Below are positions 33,218 to 40,430 of a stretch of DNA of 64,000 bases, in pieces; within the stretch, counting starts at the first letter, position 1; each line of letters begins with the position of its first letter. The position numbers and the translations under genes were made by a program. The notes beneath the pieces were generated by a model. The model was not told where the DNA came from, made no database searches, and saw only the letters and a program-made list of their open reading frames with translations. Source of the DNA: Silanimonas sp044377035 (lineage in GTDB: Bacteria > Pseudomonadota > Gammaproteobacteria > Xanthomonadales > Xanthomonadaceae); NCBI RefSeq assembly GCF_044377035.1, contig NZ_JBILJW010000008.1:62001-126000 (forward strand), given 5' to 3'.

Positions 33218-34291
33218 TCAGTCCTCGCCGACTGCGGCGTAAGCCGCGCGCAGCAGGTTCTGGAAGTGCCACACCCCGCTCTCGCGCTTCGGGCACAGGC
33301 GGCCGGCCTCGTAGGTGCCGGAGGCGAGGCCCTTCTGCACCGCCTCGCAGATGCCGATGTCCTCCTCCTGCACCTCATGGCTGAAGTCGCGGTCGGCGGC
33401 AATGCGCGCCTGCGCCTGCTCGTCCTCCAGATAGTAGTAGTCGAACTCCACGCGGCAGCGGTCCGGGCCCAGCGGCAGGATGCGGTTGGTCTGCAGGCGC
33501 CCCGGCATGATGTTCAACATCACGTTCGGGTAGACGAAGTAGTAGAAGGCATCGCCGTCGCCGTACATCGCGCCGCCGTCGCGGATCGGCGAATGCTGCA
33601 GCGAGTGCCAGGCACCAAGCTGGGTGTCGTAGGCGCGGTAGTCGAGCACCTTCGACAGCCCCGGATGCACGTGCGGCAGGTGGTAGCCCTCGAGGAAATT
33701 GTCGACATACACCTTCCAGTTGCAGGCGATGTCGTACTGCTCGCGTCGCAGGAAGCGCATGGCCGAAAGGTCGATCGGGGCGATGCGCTCGGCGATGCCT
33801 GCGTACACCTCGTCGAATGGCGGCGTGGCGGGGTCGATCGCGACGAACACCAGACCCTGCCATTCGTGAACCCGAAGGGGCGGCAGGCGGATGGCGGTGA
33901 CGTCGAAGTCCTCGGCGCCCTGCATCTCCGGGGCGGATTTCAGCTGCCCGTCGAGCCCATAGCTCCAGCCGTGGTACTTGCAATGCAGGGCACGCGCGCC
34001 CTTGCCGTTGCAGAAGGCCAGCGGCCCCGCGCGGTGCCGGCAGACGTTCGGGAAGGCACGAAGCACCCCGTCCCCGCCGCGCACCACAAGCACCGGCACG
34101 TCGCCCACCCGCTCCACCACGTGGTCGCCGGGCTCGGCCAGCAGGCCCTGGTGGGCCACGAGCTGCCAGCTGCGCGCGATGATGGCGCGGTGGTCACGCC
34201 GGAGCGCCGCGTCGCCCACGTAGTAGCGAGCCGGCAAAGCGGTGGCACGCGTCAGCGCCACGTTCGTCTCCATCCCCATTGTCCCCCCCAT
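33218..34291 (-). CDS. Rieske non-heme iron oxygenase, alpha subunit (CMO/GbcA/Stc2-like)
   Basis: A protein of up to 357 residues. The Rieske [2Fe-2S] ligands are Cys84-x-His86 (PNVCRHRAGP) and Cys104-xx-His107 (HCKYHGWSYG). The mononuclear iron site lies in NWKVYVDNFLEGYHLPHVHPGL (His204 and His209). This pattern fits choline monooxygenase, glycine-betaine and stachydrine demethylases more than aromatic-ring dioxygenases, and no beta-subunit or reductase gene is adjacent. Three ATGs (34291, 34279, 34273) are possible; a G-run precedes the second. Probably the first step of an N-demethylation path with the flavoprotein downstream. Substrate not determined. Confidence 0.88.
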   Translation of the reverse strand: MGGTMGMETNVALTRATALPARYYVGDAALRRDHRAIIARSWQLVAHQGLLAEPGDHVVERVGDVPVLVVRGGDGVLRAFPNVCRHRAGPLAFCNGKGARALHCKYHGWSYGLDGQLKSAPEMQGAEDFDVTAIRLPPLRVHEWQGLVFVAIDPATPPFDEVYAGIAERIAPIDLSAMRFLRREQYDIACNWKVYVDNFLEGYHLPHVHPGLSKVLDYRAYDTQLGAWHSLQHSPIRDGGAMYGDGDAFYYFVYPNVMLNIMPGRLQTNRILPLGPDRCRVEFDYYYLEDEQAQARIAADRDFSHEVQEEDIGICEAVQKGLASGTYEAGRLCPKRESGVWHFQNLLRAAYAAVGED

Positions 34292-34373
34292 CAGTCATGC
34301 CCGGTCCCGGTGGACGGCTATGCTCGCATGCCGTTAGATTGCCGTGACGAAAAAATGAAAGGCACGGCAGGCG

Positions 34374-36077
34374 ATGCCAGCAGAGCCCCACGCGACGAGC
34401 GTACCGCAGGCCCCGAGCCGGCCCGATGCCGGCGTCGCCGCGTCGCCGCCCGGCCGACTCGCGCGACAGCTCGACGCCGCCAAACGCAACCCGCGATTGA
34501 TCGCCGCGGCCAACGCCTTGCAGGCCAATGCCCTGCCCGACGCCGAAACCCACCTGCGCGAGCACCTGGCTGTCGCGCCCGACGACGTCGCCGCGCTGCG
34601 GATGATGGCGGAGCTCGCCGCCCGCCTCGGCCGCCAGGAAGACGCCGAAGCCCTGCTCGAACGCTGCCTAGCCTTGGAACCCGGCTTCGATGCCGCGCGG
34701 CAGAACTACGCGATGGTCCTGCATCGCGGCAACAAGCCCGAGCAGGCGCTGGCCGAGATCGAACGCCTGCTCCGCACCCAACCCGGCAACGCGCACTACC
34801 GCAACCTCAAGGCCGTGGTGCTGTGCCGGATCGGCGACTACGCCCCTGCCATCGCGATCTACGAGGGCATTCTGCGCGAGCACCCCGGGCAGGCGAGGCT
34901 ATGGCTGAGCCTCGGCCACGCCTTGAAGACCCACGGCGAGAGCGCACGCGCCATCGAAGCCTACCGTCGCGGCCTCGCGCTGGAGCCCGGGCACGGCGAA
35001 ACCTGGTGGAGCCTCGCCAACCTCAAGACCTTCCGCTTCAGCGAGGACGACGTCGCGACGATGCAGCAGCAGCTCACCCGCCGCGACCTCAGCGACGACG
35101 ACCGGCTGCAGTTGCACTTCGCGCTCGGCAAGGCCTACGAGGATCGCACCGAGCCCGCCCTCGCCTTCACCCACTACGACGAGGGCAACCGCCGCCGGCG
35201 GGCGCAGTTGCACTACTCGGCCGATGACACCACGGCACGCGTGGCCCGCATCGAAACCACCTGCACGGAGCCCTTCTTCGCCTCGCGCCGGGGTTTCGGC
35301 AGCCCGGCGCGCGACCCGATCTTCATCGTCGGCCTGCCCCGCTCGGGATCGACCCTGATCGAGCAGATCCTCTCCAGCCACTCCCGGGTGGAGGGGACGA
35401 TGGAGCTGCCCGAAGTGATCTCCATCACCCGCGAACTCCGCGGCAAGGGGCCGGATGGCCGCCCCCAGCCCTACCACGAGGCCTTGGCCGCGCTCGGCCC
35501 CGACCGCCTCCGCGAACTGGGCGAGCAGTACCTCGAGCACACGCGCATCCATCGACGCAGCGACGCACCGCTGTTCATCGACAAGATGCCGAACAACTTC
35601 CAGCACATCGGCCTCATCCACCTGATGCTGCCGAACGCGACGATCATCGACGCCCGGCGCCACCCGCTGGCCTGTTGTTTCTCCGGCTTCAAGCAGCACT
35701 TCGCGCGCGGCCAGGCGTTCACCTACTCGCTCGAGGACATCGGCCGCTACTACCTCGATTACGTGCGCCTGATGGCGCATTACGACGCCGTGCTGCCCGG
35801 CCGCGTGCATCGCGTGCACTACGAGGCCATGGTCGAGGACACCGAGCACGAGGTGCGCCGCCTCCTCGACCACTGCGGCCTGCCCTTCGAGGACGGCTGC
35901 CTGCGCTTCTTCGAGAACACCCGGCCCGTGCGCACCGCGAGTTCCGAACAGGTGCGCCAGCCGATCTACCGCGATGGCGTCGACCAGTGGCGCCATTTCG
36001 AACCGTGGCTCGAGCCGCTGAAGGCCGCCCTCGGCCCGGTGCTCGATGCCTACCCCACCGTTCCACCGTTCCATTGA
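34374..36077 (+). CDS. TPR-repeat sulfotransferase
   Basis: A 567-residue fusion protein. Residues about 35-240 form tetratricopeptide repeats (for example LRMMAELAARLGRQEDAEALLERCLALEPGF as one unit). Residues about 310-560 form a PAPS-dependent sulfotransferase with the 5'-phosphosulfate loop GLPRSGSTLIEQIL (about 319-332) and a 3'-phosphate region around DARRHPLACCFSGF. No signal peptide, so cytoplasmic. Such proteins occur in Xanthomonadales, Caulobacterales and marine gammaproteobacteria, often beside TonB receptors; targets are mostly unknown. The receptor gene starts 53 bp downstream. Confidence 0.9.
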   Translation: MPAEPHATSVPQAPSRPDAGVAASPPGRLARQLDAAKRNPRLIAAANALQANALPDAETHLREHLAVAPDDVAALRMMAELAARLGRQEDAEALLERCLALEPGFDAARQNYAMVLHRGNKPEQALAEIERLLRTQPGNAHYRNLKAVVLCRIGDYAPAIAIYEGILREHPGQARLWLSLGHALKTHGESARAIEAYRRGLALEPGHGETWWSLANLKTFRFSEDDVATMQQQLTRRDLSDDDRLQLHFALGKAYEDRTEPALAFTHYDEGNRRRRAQLHYSADDTTARVARIETTCTEPFFASRRGFGSPARDPIFIVGLPRSGSTLIEQILSSHSRVEGTMELPEVISITRELRGKGPDGRPQPYHEALAALGPDRLRELGEQYLEHTRIHRRSDAPLFIDKMPNNFQHIGLIHLMLPNATIIDARRHPLACCFSGFKQHFARGQAFTYSLEDIGRYYLDYVRLMAHYDAVLPGRVHRVHYEAMVEDTEHEVRRLLDHCGLPFEDGCLRFFENTRPVRTASSEQVRQPIYRDGVDQWRHFEPWLEPLKAALGPVLDAYPTVPPFH

Positions 36078-36130
36078 GCGCCACACCACCCACCACCGCG
36101 CCAGCCTTGAACGTCCACAGGGAGTCGACC

Positions 36131-38554
36131 ATGAGTCAACGCATCCATCCGCCCGGCGCCAAACGGCATCGTCCCTTGCCGAATCGCGGCCGGCTCGCCG
36201 TCGCGATCTGCCTCGCCTTCGGTTCCGCCGCCTTCGCCCAGGCGCAAGAGACCGAGCGCACCGCGACGCTCGACGCCATCACGGTCACCTCGCAGAAGCG
36301 CAGCGAGAACCTCCAGGACGTGCCGATCAGCCTGCAGGTGCTGGACGCGCAGAAGCTCGACGAGCTCAACATCACGAACTTCGAGGATTACGTGAAGTAC
36401 CTGCCCTCGGTCTCCTATGAGACGGGCGGCCCGGGCTTCGCGAAGATCTACATGCGCGGCGTCGCCAGCGGCGGCGACGGCAACCACTCCGGCTCGCTGC
36501 CGAGCGTGGGCGTGTACCTCGACGAGCAGCCGGTGACCACCATCCAGGGTCCGCTCGACATCCACGTCTACGACGTCGAGCGCATCGAGTCGCTCTCGGG
36601 CCCGCAGAGCACGCTCTACGGCGCCAGCTCGCAGGCCGGCACGTTGCGCATCATCACCAAGAAGCCGGACACGTCGGGCTTCGAGGCCGGTTACTCGGTG
36701 GGCGTGGACAAGACGTCCAGCGGCGGTTCCGGCCACGTGGCGGAAGGCTTCGTCAACCAGCCGCTCGGCGACAGCGCCGCCCTGCGCGTGGTCGCGTGGA
36801 AGGAGAAGGAGGCCGGCTTCATCGACAACGTGCGCGGCACCCGCACGTATCCGTCGTGGGACGCCGATTCCGGCGGCAACGGCACCGAGAACAACTTCGA
36901 CCTCGCGCGCGACGACTACAACAGCATCGACACCGAGGGTTTCCGCGCCGCGGCCCGCTTCGAACTCGGCGACCGCTGGACCATCACCCCGACGGTGATG
37001 CACCAGCGCCAGGAGTCGCCGGGCTTCTTCGCCTTCGACCCGCAGGTGGGCGACCTCGCGGTCACGCACTTCAACCCGGAAGGTGGCGAAGACCGCTGGA
37101 CCCAGGCCGCGCTGACCATCGAAGGCAAGATCGGCAACTTCGACGTCACCTACGCCTACGCCAACCTCGACCGCGACGTCGACACCGAATCCGACTACAG
37201 CGACTACGCGTTCTGGTACGACACCCTCGCCGGCTACGGTGCGTACTTCTACGACAACGACGGCGCCTTGGTGAATCCGTCGCAGTACATCCAAGCGGTC
37301 GACGGCTACAAGCGCGACAGCCACGAGATCCGCTTCAGCTCGCCGCAGGACAACCGCTGGCGCTTCGTCGGTGGCTTCTTCTTCCAGCAGCAGGACCACG
37401 ACATCCAGCAGCGCTACAAGATCGACGGCATCGCCGACACCCTGACGGTGACGGGTTGGCGCGACACGCTGTGGCTGACGAAGCAGTTCCGCCAGGACGA
37501 CGACAAAGCCGTGTTCGGCGAGTTCGCGTTCGACATCAACGACAGCCTCACGGCCACGATCGGTGGACGCCACTTCCGCGTCGACAATCGCCTGAAGGGC
37601 TTCTTCGGCTTCAGCGCCGGCTACAGCAGTCGTACCGGTGAAGCGGCCTGCTTCGACCAGACCGACTTCAACGGCGCGCCCTGCATCAACCTCGACAAAG
37701 GCGTGAAGGAATCGGGGAACATCGGCAAGGCCAACCTGAGCTGGAAGATCGACGACGACCGGATGCTCTACCTCACATGGTCGGAGGGCTTCCGTCCCGG
37801 AGGCATCAACCGCCGCGGCACCTTGCCGCCCTACCTGTCGGACTACCTGACGAACATCGAGTTCGGCTGGAAGACCACGTGGATGGATAACCGGCTGGCG
37901 TTCAACGGCTCGCTGTTCCGGCAGGACTGGGAGGACTTCCAGTTCAGCATCCTGGGCGCGAACGGCCTTACCGAGATCAAGAACGCCAACCAGGCGCAGA
38001 TCGACGGCCTCGAGATGGACCTGAACTGGGCCGCGACCTACAACCTCAACCTCAGCGCCGCGGTCGCCTTCTACGACGCCAAGCTGACCGAGAACTACTG
38101 CGGCTTCACCAACGCCAGCGGCGTCCCGGTCACCAACTGCCCGACGCCCGAGGCCCCGCGTGGCACCCAGCTGCCGGTGACCCCCGAGTTCAAGGGCACG
38201 GCGCAGGCGCGGTACAGCTTCGACCTCGCCGACGGTGAGGCCTATTGGCAGCTGGCGGCCTCCCGCGTGGGCGAGCGCACCTCGGACCTGCGGCTCCGCG
38301 AACGCGCGATCCTCGGCAACCTCGCCGCGTACACGACGGTCGACTTCTCGATGGGCTACCGCCGCAACGACTGGTCGCTCGACCTCTACGCCAGCAACAT
38401 CGCCGACGAGCGCGCCGAGGTGTCGAAGTTCACCGCCTGCGCGGAGACCGTCTGCGGTGCCCGAGGCGTGGTGCCGGAGTATCCGAACGGTCAGGTCTAC
38501 ACCAACACCATCCGTCCCCGCTCGATCGGGCTGCGCTTCTCGCAGTCGTTCTGA
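36131..38554 (+). CDS. TonB-dependent outer-membrane receptor
   Basis: An 807-residue outer-membrane transporter. The signal peptide ends near FGSAAFAQAQE; a TonB-box-like ATLDAITVTSQKRSENLQDVPIS leads into the plug domain, with GVYLDEQPV and ERIESLSGPQSTLYGASSQAGTLRIITKKP, then a 22-strand barrel ending in Phe (IGLRFSQSF). The VTSQKRSENLQDVP wording is that of the large FecA-like group of proteobacterial TonB receptors for unknown substrates, many of them carbohydrates or plant compounds. The ATG at 36131 has AGGGAG 6 nt upstream. It follows the TPR-sulfotransferase and has its own terminator. No sigma/anti-sigma pair is nearby. Confidence 0.94.
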   Translation: MSQRIHPPGAKRHRPLPNRGRLAVAICLAFGSAAFAQAQETERTATLDAITVTSQKRSENLQDVPISLQVLDAQKLDELNITNFEDYVKYLPSVSYETGGPGFAKIYMRGVASGGDGNHSGSLPSVGVYLDEQPVTTIQGPLDIHVYDVERIESLSGPQSTLYGASSQAGTLRIITKKPDTSGFEAGYSVGVDKTSSGGSGHVAEGFVNQPLGDSAALRVVAWKEKEAGFIDNVRGTRTYPSWDADSGGNGTENNFDLARDDYNSIDTEGFRAAARFELGDRWTITPTVMHQRQESPGFFAFDPQVGDLAVTHFNPEGGEDRWTQAALTIEGKIGNFDVTYAYANLDRDVDTESDYSDYAFWYDTLAGYGAYFYDNDGALVNPSQYIQAVDGYKRDSHEIRFSSPQDNRWRFVGGFFFQQQDHDIQQRYKIDGIADTLTVTGWRDTLWLTKQFRQDDDKAVFGEFAFDINDSLTATIGGRHFRVDNRLKGFFGFSAGYSSRTGEAACFDQTDFNGAPCINLDKGVKESGNIGKANLSWKIDDDRMLYLTWSEGFRPGGINRRGTLPPYLSDYLTNIEFGWKTTWMDNRLAFNGSLFRQDWEDFQFSILGANGLTEIKNANQAQIDGLEMDLNWAATYNLNLSAAVAFYDAKLTENYCGFTNASGVPVTNCPTPEAPRGTQLPVTPEFKGTAQARYSFDLADGEAYWQLAASRVGERTSDLRLRERAILGNLAAYTTVDFSMGYRRNDWSLDLYASNIADERAEVSKFTACAETVCGARGVVPEYPNGQVYTNTIRPRSIGLRFSQSF

Positions 38555-38581
38555 TCGACGCCGGTTCACGGTGATCGCGTG

Positions 38582-38615
38582 AGAAGACGCCCCGGCGAGC
38601 CGGGGCGTCTTCTTT
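38582..38615 (+). terminator. Intrinsic terminator of the TonB receptor gene
   Basis: A 14-bp perfect stem (AGAAGACGCCCCGG with its complement) around a CGAG loop, with the U-rich end merged into the stem and followed by TT. It begins 28 bp after the receptor stop. Confidence 0.9.
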
Positions 38616-38663
38616 CCGGGATGCGGCGAACGATCCCGCAATCCCGACGCACCAAAACGCGCG

Positions 38664-38697
38664 CAAAAACAAACGGCCCGCATTGCTGCGAGCCGTT
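38664..38697 (-). terminator. Intrinsic terminator of the tRNA-Ala/tRNA-Glu transcript
   Basis: On the minus strand AACGGC...GCCGTT (with inner CGCA/TGCG pairing) is followed by TGTTTTTG. It lies 15 bp after the tRNA-Glu 3' end. Confidence 0.85.
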
Positions 38698-38712
38698 GGA
38701 ATCAGCGTGAGC

Positions 38713-38788
38713 TGGCGTCCCCACGGGGATTCGAACCCCGGTCGCCTCCGTGAAAGGGAGGTGTCCTAGGCCTCTAGACGATGGGGAC
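38713..38788 (-). tRNA. tRNA-Glu (anticodon TTC)
   Basis: Read on the minus strand: acceptor GTCCCCA/TGGGGAC, anticodon stem CCTCC/GGAGG with loop CTTTCAC (TTC), T arm CCGGG-TTCGAAT-CCCGT-like, discriminator G and encoded CCA. Transcribed after tRNA-Ala from the same promoter. Confidence 0.95.
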
Positions 38789-38811
38789 GTTTAGAGGGTT
38801 CAACAAAGAAG

Positions 38812-38887
<76 letters not shown>

Positions 38888-38908
38888 ACCGATTCAGGAG
38901 AGGCGCGC

Positions 38909-38937
38909 ATCATATTCAGCAGGATCGGCCACGTCAA
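38909..38937 (-). promoter_or_regulatory. Promoter of the tRNA-Ala/tRNA-Glu operon
   Basis: On the minus strand TTGACG (38937-38932), 17 bp, TATGAT (38914-38909), then GCGCGCC, a GC-rich discriminator typical of stringently controlled stable-RNA promoters. The -35 box overlaps the stop codon of the DUF1249 gene. Confidence 0.85.
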
Positions 38938-39434
38938 GCATCCGTCATCGATTGATTCGCTTCGATGTCATCTTCGGCTTGGTGGAACAGCGTCGAACGC
39001 GCGTGACCGAGGCTTTCCAGGTAGCCCAGCCACTTGCTCAGGAAGCTGTTCATGCGCAGCCGGTGACCCATCATCACCTTCGGTGAGGGTCGCAGGCCGA
39101 GCACATCCTGCCAATGGCGACCCACGTAGCAGTTGGTGGCTTCCGCCTGCCGGGAATCGAGGTAGGCGCGCAGCACCGCGGAAGGGTCGGGCGCGCCCGT
39201 GACTGGATCGGTCATGGCGTAGGAGAGCCGGAGTTCCACCGTGTGGGCGTGCCGCGCCAACAGCTCGATGTGGACATCCAGGCCATCACCCACCCGCGAG
39301 ACATGGCGACCGACGGGCGCGTGCTTGAGGTCGATGATCCGGGCGATGCGCTCGAAGTTCTCGCCGTACAGGCCCATCAGCCACGCGAAGCGGCCGATGG
39401 CGGGGTACGGGAGCTCGCTGCGGTTCTGGCGCAT
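38934..39434 (-). CDS. DUF1249 family protein (YqiB-like)
   Basis: A 166-residue cytoplasmic protein of the DUF1249/YqiB family. The conserved N-terminus PAIGRFAWLMGLYGENFERIARI and later MMGHRLRMNSFLSKWLGYLESLGH are family hallmarks. Function unknown. The ATG at 39434 matches the family start; upstream codons run into the end of ppsR. It is 37 bp downstream of ppsR on the same strand, so probably co-transcribed. Confidence 0.85.
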   Translation of the reverse strand: MRQNRSELPYPAIGRFAWLMGLYGENFERIARIIDLKHAPVGRHVSRVGDGLDVHIELLARHAHTVELRLSYAMTDPVTGAPDPSAVLRAYLDSRQAEATNCYVGRHWQDVLGLRPSPKVMMGHRLRMNSFLSKWLGYLESLGHARSTLFHQAEDDIEANQSMTDA

Positions 39435-39471
39435 CGTTGGAATGTAGAGGCGCCCTGCCCGGCCTTCAACC

Positions 39472-40290
39472 TCAGAAATGGCTGCGCTGGAAGCCGAACT
39501 TCGCGACGATCTTCGAGGCGATCTCCTCGATCGACGTGTGCGTCGTGCTGAGCACCGGGATCTGCTCGCGCTTGAACATGCCCTCGGCGATCGAGACCTC
39601 GCGACGGCAGACCTCCAGCGTCGCGTAGCGCGAGCCGGGCTTGCGCTCCTCGCGGATCTTCTGGAGCCGCTGCGGGTCAATGGTGAGCCCGAACAACTTG
39701 CGCCGGTGGCGCCGCAGCTTCTCCGGCAGGCGGTCGGCGTCCAGATCGTCGGGGGTCAGCGGGTAGTTCGCCGCGCGCAGGCTGTAGTGCAACGCAAGGT
39801 ACAGGCACGTCGGCGTCTTGCCCGAGCGCGACACCCCCACCAGCAGCACGTCGGCCTCGTCGTAGTCGAGGTCGGTGCCGTCGTCGTGCGTCAGCGCGAA
39901 ATTGGTCGCGTCCATTCGGCGCTCGTAGGCGTCGTGGTCCACGAGCGCATGGGCCTGGCCCACCTTTGGCTGGCGGTTCTGGCCCAGCTCCGCCTCCAGC
40001 GGCGCCATGAAGGGCGCGAAGACGTCGAGGATCAGGCCGCCGCTCTCGGCCAGGGCGCGGGCCAGCTCGCTGTCCACGACGGTGTTGATGACGATCGGCC
40101 GGCTTCCGTGGCGCTCGCCACCCGCGCGGATGGTCACCGCCGCTTGCCGCGCCTTTTCGAGCGTGTCGACGAAAGGCAGGCGCTGGCGCTCGAACGGCTG
40201 CCCGGAAAACTGCGTCAGGAGGCTGTTGCCGATGGTTTCGGCGGTGATGCCGGTACCGTCGGACACGAAGTACACGGGGCGGATCGCCAT
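39472..40290 (-). CDS. ppsR: PEP synthase regulatory protein (bifunctional kinase/phosphorylase)
   Basis: PpsR inactivates PEP synthase by ADP-dependent phosphorylation of a Thr next to the catalytic His and reverses it by phosphorolysis. The 272-residue protein belongs to the DUF299 family: VYFVSDGTGITAETIG at the N-terminus, P-loop GVSRSGKTPTCLYLA (about 150-165), and KLFGLTIDP. The ATG at 40290 is preferred over a TTG two codons upstream. It is divergent from its target ppsA, the usual arrangement, with 140 bp between them. Confidence 0.95.
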   Translation of the reverse strand: MAIRPVYFVSDGTGITAETIGNSLLTQFSGQPFERQRLPFVDTLEKARQAAVTIRAGGERHGSRPIVINTVVDSELARALAESGGLILDVFAPFMAPLEAELGQNRQPKVGQAHALVDHDAYERRMDATNFALTHDDGTDLDYDEADVLLVGVSRSGKTPTCLYLALHYSLRAANYPLTPDDLDADRLPEKLRRHRRKLFGLTIDPQRLQKIREERKPGSRYATLEVCRREVSIAEGMFKREQIPVLSTTHTSIEEIASKIVAKFGFQRSHF

Positions 40291-40430
40291 GGGCAACGGC
40301 TCGGCAGGGGCGTGGGCCTCGATTCTGCGTTGAAACCGACCGGAAATCGCCGGGGCGGAAGGTCAAGCTTGTCCCCGGGGCGTCGGGCCCGGAAAATAGG
40401 CGTTTCCCCTCGCGGTGTGCCGGAGCTGCC

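Noticed and set aside
36050..38683. Long minus-strand frame opposite the TonB receptor
   Set aside because: Low-complexity Val/Arg/Ala-rich product and full antisense overlap with an unmistakable receptor gene.
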